In this document: positions 17,357 through 25,435 of the stretch, one piece after another | Position numbering within the stretch: the stretch's first letter is position 1 | Layout of the letters: each line of letters begins with the position of its first letter | NCBI RefSeq assembly: GCF_028330965.1 | Contig: NZ_JAQMUB010000097.1 | Coordinates: forward strand, 1-64,000 | Origin: Oscillatoria sp. CS-180 | GTDB taxonomy: Bacteria > Cyanobacteriota > Cyanobacteriia > Phormidesmidales > Phormidesmidaceae | Reading direction: 5' to 3' | Length of the DNA: 64,000 nt | Made by a program: the position numbers and the translations under genes | Notes under the pieces: model-generated | What the model was told of the DNA's origin: nothing | What the model saw: the letters and a program-made list of their open reading frames with translations, nothing else | Database searches by the model: none

Positions 17357-18511
17357 TTAGTGAGTGATCATTTGGCGATGCGTTTCGAGCTGGGTGATCT
17401 TCTGGTCAATCACCGTCAACGCTTGGCAAATTTCCTGGGTCTGCGGCACCTGGGCCAGGCCATCCTTGAGTCCCTGCAAATCGGTCAGCGCGATCGCGGC
17501 TTGACCTATTGCAGTGTCGATATCAAAGTTCTGCATGGCCTGGGTTGCCCTATCGATCACCGGATCAAGCGCTTGCTTGAACTGCGATTTCGCTTTTAAG
17601 GGCCGCAGCTTCAGCAAAGGCTTCAGCGTTCTCTCGATGACTAAAATTTGCTTTTTGTCCGTCCAGAGCACATGCTTGAGGACGGCGAAGTCTGCGCCGG
17701 TCACTGCGCTGTTGCCGTTGAGGAACGCCGTTGCTTGCAGTAAATCGACGCAGCTACCCCACCGCCGATCCGAGGCATGAATATCCTCAACAGCAAGTTC
17801 TTTGCGAAGGCGAGCGATCGCCTCCTGCATGTCGGGAGGAAAGTCAGTATTGCTGGCCGCTGCCTGCATCTGCTGAAGTTCAGTGATGCTGAGGACAGTC
17901 GTGATGAATGGACTGTCACCCGTGGCACGACGCCGGACAAACTCCAGAAAATTGGAGTCTGACTGCATCCAGTCCACCTCAATGCGGAACAGGAAGCGGT
18001 CTAGCAGTGGCGCGAGGGCTTCGGTTTGAAGCTGGGAGATACTGTTTGCCGCCCCAAACAGGCTAATGAGGGGCATGTCGCACATCTCACCATCGTTGAG
18101 AAACAGCCGTTCCTCCATCGCCGTGTAGAGGGCGTTGAGGATCACGCTGTTGGCCTTGTCAATTTCATCCAGAAAAGCCAACGGCTTCCCTGGCATGAAG
18201 TTCTCGAAGGCTCGGCACAGTCGGTCGTTGGGCAGTTCAGACACTCTAATCGGCCCAAAGAGCTGATCCGTAGTCGTGTCCTTGCCCAGTTGCACTTGAA
18301 AGCAACCGCCTGAAATGGCTGAAGCAATGGCGCGAACCAGGCTACTTTTAGCCGCGCCCGGTTTGCCAAAGATTAAGCAGTGCTGGCAAGTCAGCAGTGA
18401 GAGCAGGATGATGCGGATAAGGTCTGCTCTCTCTAGGAAGATTTGGTTTAATTCCTGCTCCAGCCGCAACAGCTTGTCACGGGGGCCGCAGGAGGTTTTT
18501 ACTTTAGGCAT
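17357..18511 (-). CDS. MoxR/RavA-type AAA+ ATPase
   Basis: The Walker A motif GKPGAAKS is at 49-56, Walker B FLDEID is at 111-116, and a NALYTAMEER segment and sensor regions follow in the usual AAA+ order. GKPG rather than GPPG and the length of 384 residues fit RavA-type members of the MoxR family. The C-terminal third is helical and ends in a likely coiled coil. It works with the downstream VWA protein, and the pair presumably remodels or activates protein complexes. It is preceded by a leader with the conserved box, and its ribosome binding site AAGGCGAAAG lies at the end of that leader. Confidence 0.85.
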   Translation of the reverse strand: MPKVKTSCGPRDKLLRLEQELNQIFLERADLIRIILLSLLTCQHCLIFGKPGAAKSSLVRAIASAISGGCFQVQLGKDTTTDQLFGPIRVSELPNDRLCRAFENFMPGKPLAFLDEIDKANSVILNALYTAMEERLFLNDGEMCDMPLISLFGAANSISQLQTEALAPLLDRFLFRIEVDWMQSDSNFLEFVRRRATGDSPFITTVLSITELQQMQAAASNTDFPPDMQEAIARLRKELAVEDIHASDRRWGSCVDLLQATAFLNGNSAVTGADFAVLKHVLWTDKKQILVIERTLKPLLKLRPLKAKSQFKQALDPVIDRATQAMQNFDIDTAIGQAAIALTDLQGLKDGLAQVPQTQEICQALTVIDQKITQLETHRQMITH

Positions 18512-18580
18512 AATCTTTCGCCTTTATAGGTCAGCCCTGCACGGCGATAGCCCAAAAAACAGCCACCCAGACGGATGGCT
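18512..18580 (-). promoter_or_regulatory. Hairpin leader with conserved box upstream of the ATPase gene
   Basis: AGCCACCCAG and the complementary ACGGATGGCT form a hairpin at 18561-18580. On the minus strand it is followed by GTTTTTTGGGC and the box GGGCTATCGCCGTGCA, then GGGCTGACC and a purine-rich ribosome binding site. The hairpin could double as the terminator of the upstream gene. Confidence 0.65.
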
Positions 18581-18610
18581 GAATAGAAGCAAAACTATTG
18601 ATAATGAGGC

Positions 18611-19282
18611 TTATGCCGCTGCTGCGATGCCTTCGACGACTGTTGCCAGTTCTTCAGGTGTGAGACTTTCCACCTTGCGGCGTCGGACAGCAAGAAGCTG
18701 TTTCTTGACGATGGATTGACGACAATCAGCATCAGTGATGCCTGCTCTGTCGAGTGCGACTGAGATAGCGGCTCTCGCGGTGGTCGGTTCATCTTCGTCA
18801 GAGGCTTTGATCGTAGAAGGAATTGCAGCAGATTCCGGGGTCTGAATAGGTTCAGTATCGTCTTCAACCACAACGGTTTCGACTTCTTCGGCTGCTTCCT
18901 CTTCCGGAGTGTATGCCTCACGAATGGCGGCTAGAGCCTCCTCTAGTTCCTTTTGAGAAAGGTCGGCAGCTTTGCGGGCACCAAGATACTGGGTTGCCAC
19001 GGACCTGCGAGCAGCCAGTTCGACAACCCCAAGTTCATTCAGCAAGTCGCTGATGTGCTGGGCGTTGGATTTGGGCGATGTGGCATCGTGACAGGGAGCT
19101 GCGACAAGGGTTTTCCCTTTCATCAGTGAGGCAACTGGTTGAATACCGAGTTCCTGGCCTCGCAAGATTATGGCAACAGCCTGCTCCTCATTTTCCAATT
19201 CCTTGAATAAACCACTAGCAAAGAGGATTTTGCCAATTTGAATAGTCTCTGCAAGGAGAGTATGGGTAGTGTGGGTGTTCAT
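18611..19282 (-). CDS. Hypothetical recombination-associated protein (223 aa)
   Basis: The N-terminal 60 residues (IGKILFASGLFKELEN, then QAVAIILRGQELGIQPVASL) match the start of the phage and plasmid protein group found beside single-strand annealing recombinases. In that group SG.F, a KI.AGQELG.. segment and P..A. are conserved. The rest differs: an acidic Glu/Thr-rich middle and a C-terminal helical part with KKQLLAVRRRKVESLTPEEL. The next gene upstream is the zinc-ribbon protein that such genes usually accompany. The function is inferred to be homologous DNA annealing or its control, with low certainty. Confidence 0.55.
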   Translation of the reverse strand: MNTHTTHTLLAETIQIGKILFASGLFKELENEEQAVAIILRGQELGIQPVASLMKGKTLVAAPCHDATSPKSNAQHISDLLNELGVVELAARRSVATQYLGARKAADLSQKELEEALAAIREAYTPEEEAAEEVETVVVEDDTEPIQTPESAAIPSTIKASDEDEPTTARAAISVALDRAGITDADCRQSIVKKQLLAVRRRKVESLTPEELATVVEGIAAAA

Positions 19283-19370
19283 AGTGTCCTTAAATATGCG
19301 AAAGAGATTTCATGCCCGCTGCGCCTAAGCGCACAGAAAACGGCATCCCTGAAAATCAGAGATGCCGTTT
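19283..19370 (-). promoter_or_regulatory. Hairpin leader upstream of the 223-aa gene
   Basis: AACGGCATC and GATGCCGTT (around 19339-19369) form a strong stem with a GATTTTC-type loop. On the minus strand TTTTCTG and a TGCGC/GCGCA mini-hairpin (19324-19338) follow, and then AAGGACA ahead of the ATG. The mini-hairpin has different bases but the same position as in the other leaders. Confidence 0.6.
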
Positions 19371-19385
19371 CATGCTTTGATGTCG

Positions 19386-20477
19386 TCAGTCAATGCCGAC
19401 TCCGTTAACAGTCGTGGCTTGACGCCGGACAGGGACTTGCTCGGATAGGGCTTCACTACAGCGCAGGGCAAAGCGATGAATCAGGTTGTTGTCAGTGATT
19501 CTTGGCTGTTCGGCTCTAATCTTATTAATCAGTTGTCGGGCAATCTGAACTGAGACATGGTGCCGGGTTCGCCCCCACTCAATTAGGAGTTGCTCAATCA
19601 AGCTCTGCATCTCCTCATCGTTGAGCTGATCGGCGGTCTTGCCCGCCATCTGTTTGACCTGTGCCAGCGTGTGTCCAGTCCTCTCAATGACCAGTCGGAT
19701 GCGATCTCGATTGAGCTGCCCCTGATCCATCTCTTCGCCCTCGATGGGCATCCGCTCTAGACGAGCCGCGCTACTGACGTCTTCCAAAGGCTCGAAGTCT
19801 GCGTCAAGGGTCTGAATTTCGCTATGTTCGACCGCAAAGAAATTGCTGGCATTTGCGGCCAGTATCACCGATCCGACGAAGGACCGCTTTTGGGCCATTT
19901 TGTCGATGGTGTTGACCTGATCGAAGACACGATCGTTGGGCACTTTGCCCTGTTGCTGCGAGATGATTTGAGGGTCATCGCTCTGGAACTTGGCGTTGCA
20001 TCCACCAGACTTTGTGTGGCAGTACCAACCTTTATCGCCAGTTTGCTTATCGGGGTAGTTACTGCGCTTAATGGCTGCCGCTCCACATTTTGGGCAAGTC
20101 CGCCCAGATGTACGGTAGCGATACTTCTCCTCCCATGAGTTACAACTGGCAACACACTCTGCCACCACATCGCCTAAACGGTCTCTGAGAGTGCATTTGT
20201 ATTCAAAGTTAAAAAAGGGCTCTTTGAATTGTTGCCCAGTCCAGTCTTTAATCGCCTCAAGTCGCTCAAACGACTCACGTAACCCAAACAGGGTGGCAAT
20301 CTTTTCTGCCCCTGGCTTAAACAGGACGGGTTTGTCACCGCAGCCTTTAATTGTTCCGTAATCAAGCCCTTCCCGCAGAGAGCGCTGGATAAACAGGACA
20401 AGGGTGTTGTAATGGTCAACCGCCGTATTGATTTGCTCAATACTGGTCTGAGGCAGGCGAACAATTGCATTAGTCAT
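19386..20477 (-). CDS. Zinc-ribbon protein of phage/plasmid recombination type (363 aa)
   Basis: The N-terminal half has YNTLVLFIQRSLREGLDYG followed by KPVLFKPGAEKIATLFGL, then a basic core. A zinc ribbon is formed by CPKC, then a CHTKSGGC pair about 30 residues later (residues 128-159). KMAQKRSFVGSVILA follows, which is characteristic of a broad phage and mobile-element family usually annotated as hypothetical and often located beside recombination genes. The C-terminal third is helical. The most likely role is DNA annealing or recombination; no nuclease or ATPase motif is visible. It is transcribed in the same direction as the 223-residue gene, with a hairpin between them. Confidence 0.6.
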   Translation of the reverse strand: MTNAIVRLPQTSIEQINTAVDHYNTLVLFIQRSLREGLDYGTIKGCGDKPVLFKPGAEKIATLFGLRESFERLEAIKDWTGQQFKEPFFNFEYKCTLRDRLGDVVAECVASCNSWEEKYRYRTSGRTCPKCGAAAIKRSNYPDKQTGDKGWYCHTKSGGCNAKFQSDDPQIISQQQGKVPNDRVFDQVNTIDKMAQKRSFVGSVILAANASNFFAVEHSEIQTLDADFEPLEDVSSAARLERMPIEGEEMDQGQLNRDRIRLVIERTGHTLAQVKQMAGKTADQLNDEEMQSLIEQLLIEWGRTRHHVSVQIARQLINKIRAEQPRITDNNLIHRFALRCSEALSEQVPVRRQATTVNGVGID

Positions 20478-20556
20478 AGCTATGAACTCTTATGCGAGAC
20501 ATCAGAGCAGCGTGGCGACAGCCAAAAATATCTGCACCTCGCGAAGAGATGCAGAT
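20478..20556 (-). promoter_or_regulatory. Hairpin leader with conserved box upstream of the zinc-ribbon gene
   Basis: ATCTGCACCTC and AGAGATGCAGAT (20530-20556) form a hairpin with a GCGA-type loop. On the minus strand it is followed by ATTTTTGGC and the box variant TGGCTGTCGCCACGC, then CTCTGATG and the start region. Confidence 0.6.
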
Positions 20557-20732
20557 CAGAGATGGTGATGTTGTTAGGAGCGTTGCTGTTGAGAGTGAGA
20601 GCACTGCACCCTGGTGGGTGACCGTCAGCACTTCGGGCGGCACAAGGCACTTTTACCTGATGGGGAGATCTGAGCAGCGGCAGAGAGCATCCCTGGCCCT
20701 TCGGTCTAGAGCCTCAGAGCGATAGCGCCACT
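20557..20732. other. Gene-free spacer with an orphan leader-box copy
   Basis: No supported gene lies here; the plus-strand frame at 20492-20725 has no family resemblance. On the minus strand, immediately after the stop of the following small gene, 20705-20727 carries GCTATCGC and TGAGGCTCTAGA. This is nearly identical to the leader segment at 23789-23810. A downstream 21-codon frame exists but is too short to support. Confidence 0.4.
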
Positions 20733-20939
20733 TCAGGAAAGTAGGCTCTTTACGATCGCGGCGGCGTGTTCAACTTCGAGTCTCGCCGTTCTTAGGCGCA
20801 TCAGGCTCCGCCGAAGCCGACACTGAAAGTTGGTCTGCGGATCGGTCAACATCCGTTGGGCCGTGGGGGACAGCTCCAGCGCTGCTGCGATCGCTTCCAG
20901 TTTCTCATGCAGCGATCGCAGCTCGACTCGACTCGGCAT
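20733..20939 (-). CDS. Small helical hypothetical protein (68 aa)
   Basis: I start at the ATG at 20939 (MPSRVELRSLHEKLEAIAAA), because the alternative ATG at 20984 lies in the hairpin at 20984-21014. The protein is basic and almost entirely helical: an LHEKLEAIAAALELS segment, FQCRLRRSLMRLRTARLE and VEHAAAIVKSLLS. A small DNA- or protein-binding helical bundle is plausible. The family is not recognised. It is the next gene after the DGQHR-motif protein on the same strand. Confidence 0.45.
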   Translation of the reverse strand: MPSRVELRSLHEKLEAIAAALELSPTAQRMLTDPQTNFQCRLRRSLMRLRTARLEVEHAAAIVKSLLS

Positions 20940-20983
20940 AATCTGCTGAGTTGATTGTTTTGGAGGGGTTTCGTATAAAAACA

Positions 20984-21014
20984 TAGCCGTTCCGAATTAA
21001 GGTCGAAACGGCTA
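20984..21014 (-). terminator. Hairpin after the DGQHR gene, leader of the 68-aa gene
   Basis: TAGCCGTT and AACGGCTA (20984-21014) pair, and on the minus strand TGTTTTTATA follows. It sits 12 bases after the DGQHR gene stop. As elsewhere in this block, the hairpin serves both as a possible terminator and as a leader of the next gene. Confidence 0.55.
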
Positions 21015-21026
21015 CGCGAACGCGGA

Positions 21027-22157
21027 TTAATCCAGCTCGATATTCATCTGTTGGGCAAAGTAGGCAGCCAGGGCAGCCGCCGTCCGCGTGTTCTTGGTGA
21101 TGCGACCACCGAAGCGACACACCCTCTCCAGGTCTGGATTATAAGCACTCCAATTCACCTGATTGAGACGTTTCAGCCAGGTTAGGCCACATCCTTTTCG
21201 ATGCTGATGATTCCCTAGAACGCTCAGGGCATTCAGAGAAATCGCATGGAAACTCATGGTCTCTGCTCTTAAGGTTTCGGCGTTAGTATTCGCATCAACG
21301 GTTTGCCAATCGGGGTGATGCTTACTGACGGCCTTCCAGAAGGACACAGCCAACTTGGATAAGTCCCCTTCCAGCCCCTTGCAAAGCAACTTCGAGCACT
21401 CTTTCAAGGTATTCATCGTAAAGAGGTCATCGCCTTTGGCATTCGTCGCCTCTAGCGCTGTCCGCCCCTCAAAGATGGGAACCCCCATCAAGACGGCTCG
21501 GGCAATCTCACAGTAGGGATCTCCACTATCAAAGAGGGCGATGATACTCTGTGATGGTTTCGCGGCATGTTTATTGATGTCCAAGAACATCTGTTTACGC
21601 CGCCGTCCGTCCGCATCAGGGATCAGCATCACCCCGAGCGTCTCCTGCTGTACGAGGGGCTCCCCCCTTAAATGGGCTTCAATAGCCCCCCTTATGCGAT
21701 GCTGTCCATCTGCCAGCCAAAGCGTGGCTGAAGCTGGCAGTGACAGAGTACCAAACTCCGGGGTAAAGGCTTCTAACGATGAGATCCCAACGTCATCCTC
21801 AAACTCCACTCCACAAAACTCAAAGGTTTCATTCTGTGAAATATCTACGGTCACAGTTACCGGGGGAAGGACATAGCTCTCATGAGGCAAGCACCCTTTC
21901 AAGATGTATTGAGCTACCTTCTTGACTCTCGATGGATTGAGCGTTCTCTGGGCCAGAGTAAGGGGCCGCTTTTTGCCGTCTCGCTCACGCTCAAAGAACG
22001 GGCGAAAGTATTCGGCAAGCTCAGACATACGAATGTTAGTCATCCAGTAAAAGTTGCCGGACTGCCACCCTTGAACAACGGGCAGCTCAATTCGCTTTTC
22101 GCCGCTTAGCTGAACGAGCTTTGCGAGAGATTCGGAAACCGGGATTGCGATCGTCAT
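21027..22157 (-). CDS. DGQHR-motif (DndB-like) protein
   Basis: The 376-residue protein carries LWLADGQHRIRGAIEAHL, with DGQHR at residues 150-154, as in DndB and related regulators of DNA modification operons. Other family features are RTLNPSRVKKVAQYIL near residue 71 and a DINKHA segment near residue 212. DndB represses and modulates phosphorothioation operons; the wider DGQHR group includes ParB-like proteins of other modification systems. AGGAG before the ATG fixes the start. The upstream PP-loop gene overlaps it by 71 bases, so the two are co-expressed. No DndA, DndD or DndE is present nearby, so this is not a standard Dnd system. Confidence 0.8.
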   Translation of the reverse strand: MTIAIPVSESLAKLVQLSGEKRIELPVVQGWQSGNFYWMTNIRMSELAEYFRPFFERERDGKKRPLTLAQRTLNPSRVKKVAQYILKGCLPHESYVLPPVTVTVDISQNETFEFCGVEFEDDVGISSLEAFTPEFGTLSLPASATLWLADGQHRIRGAIEAHLRGEPLVQQETLGVMLIPDADGRRRKQMFLDINKHAAKPSQSIIALFDSGDPYCEIARAVLMGVPIFEGRTALEATNAKGDDLFTMNTLKECSKLLCKGLEGDLSKLAVSFWKAVSKHHPDWQTVDANTNAETLRAETMSFHAISLNALSVLGNHQHRKGCGLTWLKRLNQVNWSAYNPDLERVCRFGGRITKNTRTAAALAAYFAQQMNIELD

Positions 22158-23766
22158 GATTTTCTCCTAAAACGTTGGGAACTTGGCCGGTGATCATTGC
22201 CCACTTCAGGTCATAGGCTTCGTCTAAAATGCGCTGCTTTTCGTATGGCGCGGCTGGCAGTACGACAAACTGTTCTTCAACGAAAGGCGGCTTGGGCTTT
22301 TCCACCTTCTTCCTGGGTTTGCCATTTCGCCCGACACTGACTGTGATAATTGGCTCGGGTCGGGGAATTGTCCAAAGCCGCAGGGATAACTTCTCGTGAA
22401 CCGGACGTTTGCCGTAGCGATCGCTTAGCTCACGTAGATATTCCTGGCTGCTCTGCTGCGTCCCTTGATGAAGAATCCGAGTTTGGCGGTAGGGAGCCTT
22501 GGCTTTGCCGTCAAAGATTCTTCGCACGCAATAGACAGCCCAGGTTTTACCCTCCAGAAGATACTGAGCCTGACGAGCTGCTAGCTCACCGCCATATTCG
22601 CGCTGGATGCCGATTTCGTCAGTCAGTCGCTCGGCCACCCAGGCGGGCCAATCGTTACCGTCAAGCAGGTGGTAATAGTGCTCGACAGCCTTACCGTTAT
22701 TGCTCTCCAACAGCGCCTCAATAACCGTCTTACGTCCGTAGAGAGGTTGATTCACGTTCAAGCCCAGTGAAATATGCTCGATGAATGCAGCTTCACCGCC
22801 ATACTCCGGCTCGTTTAGCCAATCCTCACGGAGGTCAGAATGGGTGTTATTCCCCTTCAGGCGTTTCTTGCCATTGCACTCGGAGAATGGACAGGAATTG
22901 ACGCAGTAGGACTTTTTGCCTCGGGTGATGCGACCTGAAGTTTGGCGCACCAGGAAAGCATCTAGATAATCTTCACACCACTTTCGCCCCAACCCCATCT
23001 CGATCAGCGGAAATCGAAACACCTGTTGGCGTTCAGGGCTTTCCTTGATCCGACTGGCTTCATTGGCATTGAAAGCGATGGAATAGTCGTAAGGCTGATC
23101 ACCAAAGTTCTTTTCCTTGAGGCGACTCACCTCGTCCGCATTAAACCCCACCTCGTAAATGGGTGTCTGCACTGTGACGCTTTGATCCTTTGCTGCCCGC
23201 TTTGCCTCATCCGCGTTAAACCCGATGAACCGCTCACGGGGACTATCCCCAAACAGATAGGAAGCGATCTCGTCAATCACCCACCCCTTGAATTTCAATG
23301 TACAGAGCCGCTTTGAACCATTTCGCTGCGGCACAGTACCCGACATGATCAGCTCCAGTAGCAAGCTGTAGGAGCCCCGCTGAAAGTATTCGACGGGTTG
23401 CCGCGTGGAGGACAGCACCGTGATGCCGTGTCGTTCAAACTCACCGTTGCGGTGGGCTTGGATAAACCAGATATTGTGCTCACGACATAGCGGGAAGATA
23501 GTTTCCTCCATGATCCGCTTTGTCTCGACAGACTCCCCACCCACGACGGCGTGGATGACGACCAGATTACAGAGTGGGAATCCTCGCTCTGCATCCGACA
23601 TTTCGCAGTAGCGAACCAGCAGAGCATTGCTATCAACGCCCGCGCCACTGGAAAGCACATGAGGCTTGAATCGAGGTGCTAGCTCTTGCGCCATTTGGAA
23701 GAAAGCGTTTTCTTCCGCTTCATGGAGAAAGTGCAGTGGTGGCAGTTTCTCCCTTGAGATAACCAT
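22087..23766 (-). CDS. PP-loop ATPase, PAPS-reductase/DndC-like (559 aa)
   Basis: SSGAGVDS at 39-46 is the PP-loop. An LVVIHAVVG strand and ETKRIMEETIFPLCREH follow, then CTLKFKG and the CVNSCPFSEC cysteine cluster at about 288-297. These match the PAPS-reductase-like group carried by phages and mobile elements. The motif GFNADEA..R, present once in relatives, occurs three times here, at 181-190, 206-215 and 230-239. The C-terminal 200 residues are basic and have no known domain. PP-loop enzymes adenylate a substrate before thiolation or reduction. Together with the DndB-like partner this suggests a nucleic-acid or nucleotide modification role, which is inference. Confidence 0.8.
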   Translation of the reverse strand: MVISREKLPPLHFLHEAEENAFFQMAQELAPRFKPHVLSSGAGVDSNALLVRYCEMSDAERGFPLCNLVVIHAVVGGESVETKRIMEETIFPLCREHNIWFIQAHRNGEFERHGITVLSSTRQPVEYFQRGSYSLLLELIMSGTVPQRNGSKRLCTLKFKGWVIDEIASYLFGDSPRERFIGFNADEAKRAAKDQSVTVQTPIYEVGFNADEVSRLKEKNFGDQPYDYSIAFNANEASRIKESPERQQVFRFPLIEMGLGRKWCEDYLDAFLVRQTSGRITRGKKSYCVNSCPFSECNGKKRLKGNNTHSDLREDWLNEPEYGGEAAFIEHISLGLNVNQPLYGRKTVIEALLESNNGKAVEHYYHLLDGNDWPAWVAERLTDEIGIQREYGGELAARQAQYLLEGKTWAVYCVRRIFDGKAKAPYRQTRILHQGTQQSSQEYLRELSDRYGKRPVHEKLSLRLWTIPRPEPIITVSVGRNGKPRKKVEKPKPPFVEEQFVVLPAAPYEKQRILDEAYDLKWAMITGQVPNVLGENHDDRNPGFRISRKARSAKRRKAN

Positions 23767-23937
23767 AAGTTTTCTCCAGAAAAATTTTCTAGAGCCTCAA
23801 GGCGACAGCACAGCAGTACTGGATCTGGGACGCAAGCACAGCATCTACCTCAACTCCTCGCACAGTTCCTAGGTCGAGAGTGGGCGGAGTAATGCGAATA
23901 AGCGTGGTGCATCTCTAGAAAAAATCCTAGAGATGCA
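23767..23937 (-). promoter_or_regulatory. Leader region upstream of the PP-loop gene
   Basis: GCATCTCTAG and CTAGAGATGC (23909-23937) form a ten-pair hairpin. Nearer the gene, the box variant TGCTGTCGCC with TGAGGCTCTAGA (23789-23810) precedes an AATTTTTC run and a GGAGAAAA ribosome binding site. The IS at 23944 inserted just upstream of the distal hairpin, so the original promoter may be separated from the gene. Confidence 0.5.
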
Positions 23938-23943
23938 ATGCGA

Positions 23944-25435
23944 CACGACTTGGCATGTTCTGAAGAAAGAAAAAAGCGAGAGCATTGCTGTGTTAGGAAA
24001 TCAGCACCAGTATCCGAGTGGGGTTGTCTCCATGCTGCCGTTGGTTCAGATTCCTCAAACGCTGAGAAAGCACTTACAACCGTATCGTGCGGTGTTCTGC
24101 CGCATCGCTGGCTTTGCCCAAGTGAGCCGTTATCTGACGGGTCTATTGTTGAGTCCAAATAAGACGTTGCAAGGGATCCATGCCCAGTGGGTGTGGCCTG
24201 AGGGCGAGGGGGTTCAGCGTCGGGCGATGCATGCGGCAGTGTTTGAGTCCGCGGGATGGAATTGCGAGGACTTGATGCAACGGCATCGTCAGGTCGTCGC
24301 TCCCGCGCATCGGGGTCGCGGCAGGGCGGTGCTGAGCCTGGATTGGACCTTTGCCCATCATCCCTACAGCAAGAACATCTACGGCGCGAAAGCGGCTTAT
24401 GATTACGTCAATCGTTGCTGGAGTCGGTATCAAACGGTGGTGACAGCGGCGATTGCCAATCCGCATCGGGTCGATGGGGTCGCCGTTGAGGTGCAGTTTC
24501 CGAACTACCAGCGAGAAGAGTTGGCGTACTTAGAGATGACCGCTCAAGAAAGCTATGAGCAGATGGAGCAAGTGCATCAGCGCCTAGAGGAACTGCTGCA
24601 CTATCAAAAGAACCGCTTAGCTTACCGCAAGCGCACCGAGATGGCCGTTGATATGGTGCGACAGTTGGAAGCCGAAGGCGAGTTTCCGCAAGCGGACTAT
24701 GCCTTCGATTGTGGGGTGCTCTCAAGGCCGTTAACTGAATTGATTGAAGCCTCTGGCAAGCACTGGGTGAGTGAGATTGAAAGCTCTCGCCTGATTCTCT
24801 GGCAAGGGCAGTGGCAGCGGGTGGATGGGGTCGCCCAGCGGTTGCGTCTCGAACATCCCGAGAGCTTTCGCCCCAAAGTGGTCACTTGCCGCAACGGCCG
24901 GAAACGAGAAATTTGGGCTTTTACCAAGACCGTGCGGTTGAAAAAGTATGGCTCGAAACGGCTCGTTATCGTGCATGAAACCGCTGAACTGAGCGATACC
25001 CCGCGATTTTTGTTGACCGATGCCCTGCATTGGGACAGCAGTCGCACCTTTGCCACCTGGAGTTATCGCTGGCCGATTGAGACCTTTCATGAGTTTGCCA
25101 AGCAAATTGTGGGCTTTGAGGCGGCTCAGCTACGCAAGGAGGAAGCGGTGAAACGCCACTTCTGTCTGAGTTGCGTGGCGCAGTCGTTGCTCCAAGCCAC
25201 ACCGGCCTCTGGGCAATCATCGGAACGGTTTGACTTTGCTCCAAACCACGAGCAAACCATCGGCCAACGGCTCTACACCTTGGGTCGAGAAGCCTTGCAG
25301 CAACTCCTAGAGATGACGCAGAGGCTTCTAGCTCAAGGGCGGTCCATCGCTCAGATTATGGAGGTGCTCATGCCGACTTAGCGATAAGTGATCGCCAACG
25401 CTGAATTTTCTCTGCTCGTAACTTACCAAGTCGTG
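23944..25435 (+). mobile_element. Insertion sequence with intact ends (about 1.49 kb)
   Basis: The ends are inverted: CACGACTTGG at the left (23944-23953) and CCAAGTCGTG at the right (25426-25435), a perfect ten-base match with further partial similarity inward. Directly outside, ATGCGA occurs on both sides (23938-23943 and 25436-25441), a six-base target duplication. One transposase gene fills the element. The complete ends and intact gene suggest recent insertion and possible activity. Confidence 0.85.
24032..25381 (+). CDS. IS4/IS701-superfamily-like transposase (449 aa)
   Basis: The gene starts at the ATG at 24032 (MLPLVQIPQTLRKHLQPY); the longer frame from 23933 begins outside the element and is excluded. 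The order of motifs is that of IS4/IS701-related DDE enzymes: SRYLTGLLLSPNKTLQGIH near the N-terminus, LSLDWTFAHH with the first Asp, DYAFDCGVLSR with a second Asp, and SYRWPIETFHEFAKQIVGFE with the final Glu in the usual helix. It cuts and inserts the IS. The family assignment is by motif only; a six-base duplication is also compatible with IS1634-type elements. Confidence 0.85.
   Translation: MLPLVQIPQTLRKHLQPYRAVFCRIAGFAQVSRYLTGLLLSPNKTLQGIHAQWVWPEGEGVQRRAMHAAVFESAGWNCEDLMQRHRQVVAPAHRGRGRAVLSLDWTFAHHPYSKNIYGAKAAYDYVNRCWSRYQTVVTAAIANPHRVDGVAVEVQFPNYQREELAYLEMTAQESYEQMEQVHQRLEELLHYQKNRLAYRKRTEMAVDMVRQLEAEGEFPQADYAFDCGVLSRPLTELIEASGKHWVSEIESSRLILWQGQWQRVDGVAQRLRLEHPESFRPKVVTCRNGRKREIWAFTKTVRLKKYGSKRLVIVHETAELSDTPRFLLTDALHWDSSRTFATWSYRWPIETFHEFAKQIVGFEAAQLRKEEAVKRHFCLSCVAQSLLQATPASGQSSERFDFAPNHEQTIGQRLYTLGREALQQLLEMTQRLLAQGRSIAQIMEVLMPT

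Noticed and set aside
20492-20725. 77-codon plus-strand frame
   Set aside because: Antisense to the leader region; no start signals or family resemblance.
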